Counted from the stretch's first letter, positions 19,101 through 27,564 are shown. The stretch is 57,519 bases of DNA from Flavobacteriales bacterium (GCA_029243225.1 JAQWSL010000022.1:1-57519); one strand, 5' to 3'. The notes: generated from the letters alone by a model not told the origin. Made by a program: numbers and translations.

Positions 19101-20578
19101 AGGAAGATTGTTTCAGATTGACCGGAAGCTAAATTTCCTGTCCAATTGTAAGTTTGCTGAGTAGAACCACTTACTTGGTAATAAATAGTTGCAGAATTTA
19201 ATGTAGCGCTCCCGTAATTTCTCAAAGTAATTTCTGGATCTATTGATGACCCGCAGATTGTTCCATCTGGAGCGTCTATTGAAGAAATAGCTGCATCTAA
19301 ATTAAATGAAAAAGCATTAAGGCAAAGTAGAGCTTGATGGGCATCTATTCTACCTGCTCCAAGTTCACCAATATAATTACTGTTAACAGCATCAATGTTT
19401 GTAGCACTTGAATATAAGCAGTTTATCAAATCAGTATTAGTAGCATTAGGGGCATAAGATTTCATTAAACCAACAAGACCAGCTACTAGAGGAGATGCCA
19501 TTGAAGTTCCTTGAGTTACTTGGTAACCAGAAGATTCATTAGTGCTCAAAATACTTGATCCAGGAGCAGAAATGTCTATCCATGATCCGTAATTAGAAAA
19601 ACTAGATTTTGAATCGTTTGTAGTAGTTGATGCTACAGAAACAACATTGTTATATCCTGCTGGGTAAAAAACTGAACTTGATCCATCATTTCCTGCAGCT
19701 GCAATGGGAATAGCTCCAGCATTATATGCATAGTTACATACATTTTGGCCGTATGTGCTTGATCCTCCACCTCCCCAGGACATGTTAATAACATCAGCGC
19801 CATTATCTGCTGCCCATATAATACCTTCGTATCCAGCGGTCAGAGACCCGTTGCAATCTCCAATTTTAACAGGTAAAATACTCACATCATAACCTATAGA
19901 TGCTATTCCTTGATTATTGTTCGTTTCTGCACCCACAATTCCGGAAACATGTGATCCATGAAATCCATCATTAGATCCACAACCAGTTGGGTCGTTATCA
20001 TTGTCAACAGCATCATGACCTTGCAGCATTTTATTCGTTAAATCTGGATGATTTACATTAATTGCATTATCAGTAACACCAACTACTATTGACGATGATC
20101 CAGTAGAAATGTCCCAAGCTTGTTGAGCGTTTATTGTAAATAATGCCCACTGACCATTATTTGCTGAATTTGAAAAGTATGTGTCATTTGGTGTGAAAAA
20201 GTTAGTGTGTAACTCTTTTTTTTCAGCATATTCAATAGCTAAAATTTGACTTAACTCTTGAGTGAAATCATCAACTAACAAAACATTATCAAATTCAATT
20301 TGGTAGGTGTTTGCTAATAATTCATTTTTATGATTTGGGTAAAGTTGTTTGACTTCATTAATCCTGTATTTGGAGCTGAATTGATTTAGTAATGGATAGC
20401 TTTTGAAATCAACCAGTTTATCTTTCGATTTAATGGGAATAAATGATGTTGTCTTGAGCTGGAAAATGATTATTCCATCTTGATACCATTGGTAAACATT
20501 TTGGGAAAAAAACTGGTTTTGGAAAGAAAGAAAAAGAAGTATTAAAATGATTCTAGGAAGGTGTTTAATTTTATTCAT
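16115..20578 (-). CDS. Secreted subtilisin-like (S8) protease with CARDB, PKD and five Ig-like repeats and a T9SS type A sorting domain
   Basis: The 1487-residue product has a signal peptide (to about residue 26), a propeptide-like region and an S8 catalytic domain at about 130-420. The triad is D170 (VTDNAINVNHPDL), H207 (FHGSHVSG) and S359 (GTSMASP). After it come two CARDB-like domains (about 427-530 and 650-755), a region resembling a jelly-roll interaction module, and a PKD domain (WNWDFGDGN). Then come five tandem repeats of about 72 residues marked by GGxWSGxG and FDPSxAGxG. The final about 75 residues (IIPNPNNGEF to KFIKL) are the T9SS type A signal. It is predicted to be an extracellular or surface protease. 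Confidence 0.93.
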   Translation of the reverse strand: MNKIKHLPRIILILLFLSFQNQFFSQNVYQWYQDGIIIFQLKTTSFIPIKSKDKLVDFKSYPLLNQFSSKYRINEVKQLYPNHKNELLANTYQIEFDNVLLVDDFTQELSQILAIEYAEKKELHTNFFTPNDTYFSNSANNGQWALFTINAQQAWDISTGSSSIVVGVTDNAINVNHPDLTNKMLQGHDAVDNDNDPTGCGSNDGFHGSHVSGIVGAETNNNQGIASIGYDVSILPVKIGDCNGSLTAGYEGIIWAADNGADVINMSWGGGGSSTYGQNVCNYAYNAGAIPIAAAGNDGSSSVFYPAGYNNVVSVASTTTNDSKSSFSNYGSWIDISAPGSSILSTNESSGYQVTQGTSMASPLVAGLVGLMKSYAPNATNTDLINCLYSSATNIDAVNSNYIGELGAGRIDAHQALLCLNAFSFNLDAAISSIDAPDGTICGSSIDPEITLRNYGSATLNSATIYYQVSGSTQQTYNWTGNLASGQSETIFLPNVPLTDGSYTFTAYSENPNGSTDQNPSNDQENTSFTIASTGQNIDVTIVTDCYGSEVTWTISDVNGNSMANGGPYSDVVGGQTNSSSVCLVPDCYDFTINDTYGDGMYGSQWGSCSVDGDYYINDANGNNILQMTIANAAYGNSATDNFCVTSLNIDDDASILSINQPSGTTCSNSIDPEVQIGNFGSQTLSSVDINYQISGSSFTFPWTGSLNSGQSIVVTLPSIALSNGLQNFTAYTTNPNGNTDQNPNNDTMQSSVIVYTVSLPLPFSETFESNSLSTNNWSLENSDNSETWEIVTISGTTPGDKAAKINFFQYSQLGQRDALVTAPLNFNGYSNLDLTFEHAYKRYDQNSTDSLIVYISTDCGLTFSRLLSLGEDGTGSFATAYTNTAAFTPTQTSDWCMGTVGADCFSVNLDSYIGNSNVIIKFESYNAGTNGNNLFLDNINIDGTANAVPPTADFSANSTSICEGVSVQFTDLSTSNITSWNWDFGDGNISTQQNPTNVYLNAGTYTVTLDVSNAIGTDNYSITNYITVNVSDDATIAPVAPMCIADPSTTLSAATSGGVWSGNGVNSSGIFDPSISGMGTHTITYTTTGACSDTSSIDIIVTNLADASIDPVSSLCVSSSPITLTGASAGGTWSGTGITDPANGIFSPSVAGIGSFTVTYTISGSCGNSDITTINVTSTLDATITSAGPYCSNDSPMNLNAVDGGGIWTGNGISNSNTGEFDPSLAGPGTHVITYAIMGACGDISTAQITVIDGVASFTSPVDSICNDNAPITFYGTPVGGSWSGNGINSNGLFDPIIAGVGNHSITYTISGTCPDSYSEVIVVQESITAIIGNVNNLCAGSSPIPLVGTPNGGTWSGPGVNNNGLFDPSIAGVGSHNISYSFSGLCGDQTSTIIIVDDCSEISENTISLFEIIPNPNNGEFLLKIEGNRISNLSIEIFNQIGKIVYKKEIKSLSNNYSIDINISDLADGIYLIKSGESTRKFIKL

Positions 20579-20891
20579 GTGTACGCTTTGTAGAAAGATG
20601 AGTAAATATTTTAGCTAACCATTAACATGTTAATGACTGTGTTTTTTTTTTATGGTTGTCTTTATTTAGTAGGAAATTTTATTTTCCATGAGTTCCTATT
20701 CAATATTTAAAATTTTATATCATAAAACAGTTAAATGATGTGGCTATAATTCTTATGTGATATATTATCGATTTACTGTTAGAAACAGAACGATTTTAAG
20801 AAATTAATAACATTACATATTTAAATTAGGTAGTCAAAAGTGACTCAATTTAGAAAAAAATGTTAAAAATTCAAGAAGTGTTTAACTTAAA
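20579..20891. other. 313-base intergenic region
   Basis: This is the longest gene-free stretch, between the protease start and the DUF2480 stop, both on minus. It is very AT-rich. It holds a perfect 16-bp palindrome at 20620-20635 and a weak hairpin (AGTCA, 4-base loop, TGACT) at 20832-20845 with no T-run. I see no RNA gene and no convincing small open frame. Confidence 0.6.
20620..20635. promoter_or_regulatory. Perfect 16-bp palindrome upstream of the S8 protease
   Basis: CATTAACATGTTAATG reads identically on both strands and is centred about 50 bases before the protease ATG. No TAnnTTTG box is seen between it and the gene. It is a candidate operator. Confidence 0.4.
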
Positions 20892-21401
20892 CTATTTTGG
20901 TTTTTTAAATAAAGGAACGTTAGAACATGCTTCACCAAACATTAAAGATTGGACAACTGGAAGCAATTTGTTTGTAATTGAAACATATGCAGAAGTTGGG
21001 ATATGTGATTCACTACAGCCTTTAATTAATACTTTTTTATTAGTGAAATTTGAGGTTTCAAGTGCTTGAATATTGCTGTTAAATAAATACTCTTCTAATT
21101 GTTTTGTTGATCCTACATAGGAGAATTTTGCATATGGCTTTAAAGCAATTGAAATTAGCATGTATGCCCAGTTTGGAATTATTGAATCTACACTACAAAT
21201 AATTGCAACATTTTTATTGGTAAAAATAGACCAATCGTGTTTTTTGATGTTAAGTCGAAATTCTTTTTCTTTTAAAATCTGTTCTTTAAATAACCAATTC
21301 TTAATGTCAAAAGCAATAATTTCTTCTTTAGATTTAAATGACTTTAGCTCTAAAGTAATTAGCTGGCTACTAGCAACTTTATTTATTATTTTTTCAGACA
21401 T
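20892..21401 (-). CDS. DUF2480 family protein
   Basis: A 169-residue cytoplasmic protein with no signal peptide or membrane helix. Its sequence (LITLELKSF near the start, FDIKNWLF, ITNKLLPVVQSLMFGEACSNVPLFKKPK at the end, described here only in part: VQSLMFGEACSNVPLFK) fits DUF2480, a family found in Bacteroidota and often near SUF genes. Conserved cysteines occur in KGC and EACSNVP. It overlaps the end of the HMG-CoA synthase gene by 8 bases and is last in the sufE operon, so a role linked to Fe-S assembly is a reasonable inference, but the biochemical function is unknown. Confidence 0.85.
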   Translation of the reverse strand: MSEKIINKVASSQLITLELKSFKSKEEIIAFDIKNWLFKEQILKEKEFRLNIKKHDWSIFTNKNVAIICSVDSIIPNWAYMLISIALKPYAKFSYVGSTKQLEEYLFNSNIQALETSNFTNKKVLIKGCSESHIPTSAYVSITNKLLPVVQSLMFGEACSNVPLFKKPK

Positions 21402-22839
21402 CTAATTTTGCGTATTGTCGAAGACCAATGTTCGAAGGGGATTTTTCAATGTTTTGAAGTTGAATGGCATTTGTTTTATTTACAGAATTATTCAGCTGAT
21501 TTTTATGAAGTTTAACATAGGTTTCAAAACTAATTTCTTTTCTATGCTCAAGTAATGAAAATAAATTTGATTTTTTGATTTTTTCTTTCCATTTAGATTC
21601 AATTCTTCCTTCAAAAACTTTAGATTTTGAACCACTTCCATAACTAAAGAAGCCAATCATATCTTCTTCAATATCATTTTTATTCTCAAAGGAAAAATTT
21701 AGAAAGCTTAATAAAGACATGAAAATTGATGCTGTATACATGTTTCCAATTTCAGATGATGCTTTTTCTCCTGGTGCTACTTTTTGATCAATAAATGAGT
21801 TATACAATTTCGATTTACTAGCCAGCTTATACCATTCACTAGGGTTGTCAAAATTAACTGAACCAATTTCATTTGTTAAATTGTGAATTTGATTGTTTTC
21901 TTGAAGCCAGTTTACCCAGTTTTTCACAATCATTCTTCTTCCTTGAAACGCATAGGGAAGGTGGAATAAAAGATGTTTCCAATCTTTTAAAACGTTGACG
22001 TTTTTTTGACCTTTAAAATGCTCTAAAGCTTCATGTATTCTATCTTGATAGCATGCGTTTGAATATGGACCATCGAAAACAGGTTCTTCCTTAAAAAGTT
22101 CAAAATTAATATTAGAATTTGACCAAAATTCAGAAGGGTTGTTTTTAATTATGTTTTCAGCTTGGGTATCAGAAATTTCTACTTTTAATAATTTCGCTGT
22201 TTCTTTTAAAACTTTTAATTTGTTAAAAATCCTTCTAGGTTTAAAAAAATCCCCTTCACTTTTAGTAGCAATGCCCCATGTGTTAGAGATTGATATTATA
22301 CTTGGATTTTCGGTGACTAGCATTGCTACTGCACCAGCACCTTGAGTATATTCACCACCGGATTTGAGCTCGTATTTAGCAAAATCTGAGGCTATTACAA
22401 CTGCTTTTCTGCCCTTACCATTAGTTACCCAATCTATACTGTTGTGTAAAGCATCAACTGCTCCAACACATGCGAATGTCATGTCTAAAACATCACAATT
22501 TTTAAAACATCTTGGACCAAAAGTATTGCTAAGCTGATTTTCTACAGCTTCTAAAGCATATGTAGATGTTGGTTTGGCAGCGTCTAAAGCACTTTCTGTT
22601 CCTAAATAGATGCGACCTATTGTTGAAGGGTCTATTTTATTAGCAAAAATAAGCTCAAGAAGAGCGTTAGCAGCAAAGGAGGCAGCATCTTCATTGACAT
22701 CGGGAAATGCCATTTTGTTAAGACCAAGCCCTTTATTTAATTTAGCAAAAGCAATGTTTCTTTTTTTGGCTAATTTTTCTAAATCTACATACAATGATGG
22801 TACATAGAATGAAATTGCATCTATTCCAATTTTTTTCAT
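21394..22839 (-). CDS. mvaS: Hydroxymethylglutaryl-CoA synthase
   Basis: At 481 residues this is a full-length HMG-CoA synthase of the thiolase superfamily. The catalytic glutamate is in GTESALDAAKP, the acyl-enzyme cysteine in DMTFACVGAVDAL, and a His in LLFHLPYAFQGR is a candidate for the general base. It condenses acetyl-CoA with acetoacetyl-CoA to HMG-CoA, used in the mevalonate route to isoprenoids or in leucine and ketone metabolism. It sits between the sufT-like gene (7-base gap) and DUF2480 (8-base overlap), so it is co-transcribed with Fe-S assembly genes. No other mevalonate gene is in the window. Confidence 0.88.
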   Translation of the reverse strand: MKKIGIDAISFYVPSLYVDLEKLAKKRNIAFAKLNKGLGLNKMAFPDVNEDAASFAANALLELIFANKIDPSTIGRIYLGTESALDAAKPTSTYALEAVENQLSNTFGPRCFKNCDVLDMTFACVGAVDALHNSIDWVTNGKGRKAVVIASDFAKYELKSGGEYTQGAGAVAMLVTENPSIISISNTWGIATKSEGDFFKPRRIFNKLKVLKETAKLLKVEISDTQAENIIKNNPSEFWSNSNINFELFKEEPVFDGPYSNACYQDRIHEALEHFKGQKNVNVLKDWKHLLFHLPYAFQGRRMIVKNWVNWLQENNQIHNLTNEIGSVNFDNPSEWYKLASKSKLYNSFIDQKVAPGEKASSEIGNMYTASIFMSLLSFLNFSFENKNDIEEDMIGFFSYGSGSKSKVFEGRIESKWKEKIKKSNLFSLLEHRKEISFETYVKLHKNQLNNSVNKTNAIQLQNIEKSPSNIGLRQYAKLDV

Positions 22840-22846
22840 GATTATA

Positions 22847-23206
22847 TTATAGCATTCCTAAATCTAACTTTGCTTCTTCACTAATCATGTTTTTATCCCA
22901 TGGGGGGTCAAAAACTATGTGAACTTTTGCTGTTGTAACCTCATAAACATCTCTAACCTTATCTTCAACTTCTTTGGGCATTGATTCTGCTACAGGACAA
23001 TTAGGTGATGTCAGTGTCATGTCAATATCTACCTTGTTGTTGTCATCTATTTTAACCTCATAAATTAATCCAAGTTCAAAAATATCAACAGGGATTTCAG
23101 GATCATAAATTGTTTTAAGAACATTAATTATCTTATTTTCTAAAGAAATTTTGTTTGCTTTTTCTTCCATTGTAGGATTGTTATTTCTGTCGGAATTACT
23201 GACCAT
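22847..23206 (-). CDS. sufT: SufT-like Fe-S assembly factor (DUF59/MIP18 family)
   Basis: A 119-residue protein with the DUF59 core: IYDPEIPVDIFELGLIYEV, then MTLTSPNCPVAE with the conserved reactive cysteine, then a C-terminal VHIVFDPPWD. Members (SufT, PaaD and eukaryotic CIA2) help deliver Fe-S clusters to apoproteins. The frame overlaps the end of sufE by 11 bases, which supports joint translation. The start at 23206 (MVSNSDRNNN) gives a polar N-terminal tail; an internal Met at residue 13 is an alternative start. Confidence 0.88.
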   Translation of the reverse strand: MVSNSDRNNNPTMEEKANKISLENKIINVLKTIYDPEIPVDIFELGLIYEVKIDDNNKVDIDMTLTSPNCPVAESMPKEVEDKVRDVYEVTTAKVHIVFDPPWDKNMISEEAKLDLGML

Positions 23207-23633
23207 TTTGAGTAGTTATTTTTAATTCAAACGCCAATGCATAATTCTTAATTTGTTTGACCATCCCCAGCAAACCATTTGCTCGAGTTGGTGACAAATG
23301 TGATTTCAGTCCAATTACATCGATGAAATTTAATTTAGCTTGTAAAATATGTGATGGAGATTGATTATTAAGAACTTTAATAAGTAGTGCGATTATCCCT
23401 TTTGTTATTATAGCATCACTATCAGCAGACAATATAATTTTGTTGTCTTTGTATGCTGCATGAAGCCAAACTCTTGATTGACAACCCTTGATTAAAAACT
23501 CTTTGGTTTTAAATTCACCATCAATTAATGGAAGATCTTTTCCAAGTTCAATTATGTATTCATATTTTTCCATCCAATCATCAAAAATTGAAAATTCTTC
23601 AATGATTTCAGCTTCTAAATCTTCTATAGACAT
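23196..23633 (-). CDS. sufE: Cysteine desulfuration protein SufE
   Basis: A 145-residue SufE. It accepts persulfide sulfur from the cysteine desulfurase SufS and passes it to the SufBCD scaffold. The acceptor cysteine is in the mobile loop FLIKGCQSRVWL, and the fold-typical N-terminus (EIIEEFSIFDDWMEKYEYIIELG) is present in recognisable form. It is the first gene of a four-gene operon, with its own promoter box and a 21-bp palindrome just upstream. Its SUF partners sufA, sufB, sufC and sufD are about 30 kb away at the other end of the window. Confidence 0.93.
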   Translation of the reverse strand: MSIEDLEAEIIEEFSIFDDWMEKYEYIIELGKDLPLIDGEFKTKEFLIKGCQSRVWLHAAYKDNKIILSADSDAIITKGIIALLIKVLNNQSPSHILQAKLNFIDVIGLKSHLSPTRANGLLGMVKQIKNYALAFELKITTQNGQ

Positions 23634-23636
23634 TGT

Positions 23637-23657
23637 TATTTAGATTAAATCTAAATA
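23637..23657. promoter_or_regulatory. 21-bp perfect palindrome (candidate operator) at the sufE start region
   Basis: The arms TATTTAGATT and AATCTAAATA flank one central base. The element lies between the -7 box and the sufE ATG, covering the expected transcription start, the usual position of a repressor operator. A one-mismatch relative sits in the same place before sufA. It recalls DtxR/IdeR/MntR-type sites in form only. Confidence 0.6.
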
Positions 23658-23665
23658 CAAATATA
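23658..23665 (-). promoter_or_regulatory. -7 promoter element of the sufE operon
   Basis: The minus strand reads TATATTTG, an exact TAnnTTTG match, 24 bases before the sufE ATG and touching the palindrome. It is identical to the box before sufA. Confidence 0.6.
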
Positions 23666-23698
23666 ATATTGAAAATCGTAAACTAATGTTTTGTAGAG

Positions 23699-25060
23699 CT
23701 ATTTAAATAAATGAAGTAAAACTTCTTGAATTTTACCAACTTTAATTATTTTAATTTCAGAAGATTTTACATCTAATTCTTTTATGTATTTACTCAAGAA
23801 GATGGTCTTAAAGCCCATTTTTTGAGCTTCTATTATTCTTTGTTCTGCTCTAGAAACAGGCCTTATTTCTCCGCTTAAACCCACTTCACCACAAAAACAA
23901 ATGGTAGATCCAATGTGTAGGTCAAAATTTGAAGATAAAATAGCACAGACAACAGCTAGGTCAATTGCGGGATCGTCAACTCTAATACCTCCAGTAATGT
24001 TCAAAAAAACATCTTTAGATGCAATTTTAAATCCGCATCTTTTTTCTAAAACAGCAAGAAGCATATTAAGTCTTCTTAAATCAAATCCTGTTGATGACCT
24101 TTGCGGAGTTCCATAAGCAGCAGAACTTGTTAAGGCCTGAATCTCTATTAGGATAGGTCTAAGACCTTCTAAACTAGCAGCGATTGCTACACCGCTTAAT
24201 AATTCTTGATGATTGTTTATGAGTACTTTACTGGGGTTTTCAACTTCAATTAAACCTTTAGAGGTCATTTCATAAATTCCAATTTCATTTGTGCTTCCAA
24301 ATCGATTTTTAATGCTTCTAATTATTCTATAAATGTGGTGTTGATCTCCTTCAAACTGAAGAACGGTATCTACCATGTGCTCTAATATTTTAGGACCAGC
24401 TATACTTCCTTCTTTATTAATGTGACCTATAAGAAGTACAGGAATGTTGTTAAGTTTTGCATATTTAACTATTTGAGATGTACTTTCTTTAATCTGCGAA
24501 ACGCTTCCAGGAGATGAATCTACAGTTTCTGATTGAATTGTTTGAATAGAATCGATAACAATAAATTGTGGTTCAACCTGATTAGCTTGAAGGATGATTT
24601 GCTGTAAGTTAGTTTCTTGAAGTAAATAGCAATTATCCATATTTCCTCCAATTCTTTCTGCTCTAAGTTTAATTTGTTCATCACTTTCTTCTCCAGAAAC
24701 GTATAAACATTTGACACCTGATGAAAGTGCAATGTTGAGTGTTAACGTAGATTTCCCAATGCCAGGTTCTCCTCCAATTAGGACAACTGAACCCTGAACA
24801 AGCCCACCACCAAGAACTCTATTAAATTCTTTGTCTAAAAACTTAATTCTTTGAGAAACTAGCGGCTGAACATCTTTAATTAACTGAGGTTTGGCTGATT
24901 TTGTAACTGAGCCACTAATGAGTTTTTCAATGGGACTAGATTTTTGAATAACTTCTTCTACAAATGTATTCCATTCATTGCAGGAGCTACATTTGCCAAT
25001 CCATTTGCTTGATTGATTTCCACAATTTTGACAAAAAAAACTTGATTTTACTTTTACCAT
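23699..25060 (-). CDS. radA: DNA repair protein RadA
   Basis: A 453-residue RadA (Sms), the RecA-like helicase that promotes branch migration during recombination. It has an N-terminal four-cysteine zinc finger (C10, C13, C24, C27), a Walker A motif GGEPGIGKST near residue 95, the RadA-specific KNRFGS motif, and a C-terminal Lon-protease-like domain without protease function. The length is standard. It stands alone: the upstream O-antigen ligase ends 73 bases before its start and the gap downstream to sufE is 65 bases. Confidence 0.96.
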   Translation of the reverse strand: MVKVKSSFFCQNCGNQSSKWIGKCSSCNEWNTFVEEVIQKSSPIEKLISGSVTKSAKPQLIKDVQPLVSQRIKFLDKEFNRVLGGGLVQGSVVLIGGEPGIGKSTLTLNIALSSGVKCLYVSGEESDEQIKLRAERIGGNMDNCYLLQETNLQQIILQANQVEPQFIVIDSIQTIQSETVDSSPGSVSQIKESTSQIVKYAKLNNIPVLLIGHINKEGSIAGPKILEHMVDTVLQFEGDQHHIYRIIRSIKNRFGSTNEIGIYEMTSKGLIEVENPSKVLINNHQELLSGVAIAASLEGLRPILIEIQALTSSAAYGTPQRSSTGFDLRRLNMLLAVLEKRCGFKIASKDVFLNITGGIRVDDPAIDLAVVCAILSSNFDLHIGSTICFCGEVGLSGEIRPVSRAEQRIIEAQKMGFKTIFLSKYIKELDVKSSEIKIIKVGKIQEVLLHLFK

Positions 25061-25133
25061 TTTGTAAATATAAATAATGAGTGCCTACAAATATTACGTT
25101 GTGGAAAACAAAAAATTGTTGTATAAATAAGTA

Positions 25134-26573
25134 TTATGAATGTTTTTGTTTAGGAGCAATGTATACGTCTATTGCAACTAAAATTGCAATGAAACCCCAA
25201 ACAGGAACTGAAGCTTTATCAGTATCTAAGTAGTTATTTAGAATCCCATGAGTAAAATATGTTACTAGACCTAAAAGTAGCATCATCACTAATCGTTTCA
25301 AATCAGGATCTTCTAACCTAATGAACAACATTGAAGCTTTATAAAAAATAAAAATAACTAGCAACAGCATAATTAAAAAACCGGGTATCCCTTGCTCAGA
25401 TAAGGGGCCTAAATATTCACTATGTGCATTGCCTCCATCACCAAAATTAGTGCTAATAATAGTTAAATCAGATGCGTCTTGAAATGGAGCATATACAAAT
25501 GAATAAGTACCTGGACCCCATCCGTATAATGGGCGCTCTTTTGTAAGTTTAATAGCCGAGTTCCATCTGTTAAAGCGCTCTAAATTTGAGGCATCAGAAC
25601 TAATGTTAGACATTGATTCTACTCTTTCTCCAAAATCTTCTGTTGTATGTTCAGCATTGTTTTTACCTAACATGTAGCTGATTTCAGTGTAATTAACCCC
25701 TACAATTATTATTGCAACCAAGCCAAGAGAAAAAAGCCATTTAAATTTAATTTTAAATACAAAAAGCAAATAAATTATGCCTGCACCAAAAACACTTACC
25801 CAGGCAGCTCTAGTGTAGCTGTAGAAAAGTGCCACACAAAAAATTAAAAAAATAATTCGCAATAAATTTTTAGTGTAAAATTCTTGCTTAGGATTCATCA
25901 TCAAACCGATTACAATGGGAAAAAATAAAGCAATTATTGCACCGTAAGATGTGTGATCTTTAAAGAAAGGCCACATTACCCAATGTCCAGCTTCTTCACT
26001 AAATCCGTGGGATGCATGAGTGATTAAAGTATATAATAAAACAATTGTTAATGGAATTAAGAATGCCCATAAGAATTTATTTATGTAATTAATGCCTTTC
26101 TTAAAGATTTGAATGCCAAGAAAATATATTGGAATAACAAACCATAATCTTGCCAAAAAGAATTTAAACGAGACAATAGGGAATTCACTTAAAACAGAAG
26201 TGATGAAAATCCAAACTAATTGTAATAATATTAAAAAAGAAATAGGGTGTTTCCAAAATGTATTTAGAGAGAATTTAGGTTGGAAAAAGGTTTTAAACAA
26301 ATAAATAAAAACCAATCCTAACAAGAGTGGTTCAGTTGGTAAGTAAATGCCGATATTACCTGAAACTAAGGTTTCTAGATTGAATGAAAGTGGGGTAAAA
26401 AAAACAATAATGTAAAATAACTTTTCAATGCTAAAAATTGCAAAATAAATAATTAATAGTGCTAAGGGTAAGAGCAAAAAAAAGTAAAAGTCCTTATAAA
26501 TTAGAAAGACGTTACCTAGTAGGAATACAATTCCTAGAAGAGTTACTAAGTTTTTTTTAAAAGAAATGAGCAT
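25134..26573 (-). CDS. O-antigen ligase / Wzy-like polymerase family membrane protein
   Basis: A 479-residue protein with about 10-12 hydrophobic helices and a large periplasmic loop in the second half containing RFNRWNSAIKLTKERPLYGWGPGTY, cited here only by its core ERPLYGWGPGTY, and GGNAHSEYLGPLSEQGIPG. That loop pattern marks the WaaL/Wzy family, which ligates or polymerises lipid-linked glycans on the periplasmic side of the inner membrane. It follows the Wzz-like gene by 1 base, and a flippase gene lies upstream. No glycosyltransferases are nearby. Ligase and polymerase cannot be told apart by sequence alone. Confidence 0.85.
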   Translation of the reverse strand: MLISFKKNLVTLLGIVFLLGNVFLIYKDFYFFLLLPLALLIIYFAIFSIEKLFYIIVFFTPLSFNLETLVSGNIGIYLPTEPLLLGLVFIYLFKTFFQPKFSLNTFWKHPISFLILLQLVWIFITSVLSEFPIVSFKFFLARLWFVIPIYFLGIQIFKKGINYINKFLWAFLIPLTIVLLYTLITHASHGFSEEAGHWVMWPFFKDHTSYGAIIALFFPIVIGLMMNPKQEFYTKNLLRIIFLIFCVALFYSYTRAAWVSVFGAGIIYLLFVFKIKFKWLFSLGLVAIIIVGVNYTEISYMLGKNNAEHTTEDFGERVESMSNISSDASNLERFNRWNSAIKLTKERPLYGWGPGTYSFVYAPFQDASDLTIISTNFGDGGNAHSEYLGPLSEQGIPGFLIMLLLVIFIFYKASMLFIRLEDPDLKRLVMMLLLGLVTYFTHGILNNYLDTDKASVPVWGFIAILVAIDVYIAPKQKHS

Positions 26574-26574
26574 C

Positions 26575-27564
26575 TTAATTTAACTCAATTTCTTTTATTT
26601 TTTCTTTAAATAAGAGTAAAATAATTACAAAAAACAGAGTGGATAGAGTTGAAACAACAACTATTAACCACCTAACTGGGTAAGTTTTCTTTTCAGCAGG
26701 CGATGCTTTTTCAACAGTAAATTTATGAGATGGGAAGCTATTGGCATCTGTTTCTGCTTGTTCGTAAGAAGATTTTAATGTCGCTATTCTTTCAGAAAGA
26801 AATTCTGTTTCAATTTGAAAAGCTTTTAAAGTGCTTCCAAATAATTCGGTCATTTTTATTTTTTCTTTGTAAGCTATCTTAGTTGATTGGTCAGGAGCTT
26901 TTAGCATGGCATCTGTTAATCCTTGGTAGGCATCTGCTGTAACAACTCCTAAAGAAGACAGTTCAGACATTGTATCCCTTAAATCTTGCATTTCATTTTC
27001 AAGTTTTTTAAGTTTCTCTTTTTTGATATTGTAGTCTGTAATAGCTCTGGCATGTATCATGGCATTTTTTGTGCTGTCAAAAAGTGCGGCAATGTCATTT
27101 GCGATTAAAGCAGCAGTATCTGGAGATTTGTCTAAAACTTTAATTAAAACAGCTCCATTTTGATTCCTTTCAAAATTAATATTGTCTGCATACGTTTCAT
27201 TAAGCTCCGTATAAATATATTTTCCACTTGTGTCAATATCGTAATGTTTTAATAGTTCATATTCTGAAACTATTTTCTCTCTAATTACTGCAGATTCTAA
27301 AATTTGAAGCATTTGTTCAGCTTCTTCTTCTTCTCCAAATTTAGAAACAGTTTGATCTTCATTGTTTACTTCTCCAAAAGTTACACTACTAGTTTTAGAA
27401 GGATAAAGTGTAACTGTTGATTCAAATTTCTCTTCAATGATAAGAGCAACTACTGAGGAAACTATTGCTGATATCAAACCAATAATAATAAGCGTCTTCT
27501 TGTTTTCCCATAGAAACCCAATGAGATCCATTGAATTCATATCGTTATTGTTATTTTGATTCAT
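26575..27564 (-). CDS. Wzz-type polysaccharide chain-length determinant
   Basis: A 329-residue inner-membrane protein with the polysaccharide co-polymerase layout: a helix at about 20-43, a long periplasmic coiled region (EIVSEYELLKHYDI, then KKEKLKKLENEMQDLRD), and a second helix at about 300-320 preceded by the proline-containing KKTYPVRW. It has no cytoplasmic tyrosine-kinase domain. It should set the length of the glycan made by the adjacent Wzy-like protein. The neighbour order flippase, Wzz, Wzy supports a Wzx/Wzy-type export route. Confidence 0.87.
   Translation of the reverse strand: MNQNNNNDMNSMDLIGFLWENKKTLIIIGLISAIVSSVVALIIEEKFESTVTLYPSKTSSVTFGEVNNEDQTVSKFGEEEEAEQMLQILESAVIREKIVSEYELLKHYDIDTSGKYIYTELNETYADNINFERNQNGAVLIKVLDKSPDTAALIANDIAALFDSTKNAMIHARAITDYNIKKEKLKKLENEMQDLRDTMSELSSLGVVTADAYQGLTDAMLKAPDQSTKIAYKEKIKMTELFGSTLKAFQIETEFLSERIATLKSSYEQAETDANSFPSHKFTVEKASPAEKKTYPVRWLIVVVSTLSTLFFVIILLLFKEKIKEIELN

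Noticed and set aside
20832-20845. Hairpin AGTCA / TGACT downstream of DUF2480
   Set aside because: Five base pairs and no T-run; it may be chance in a long AT-rich gap.
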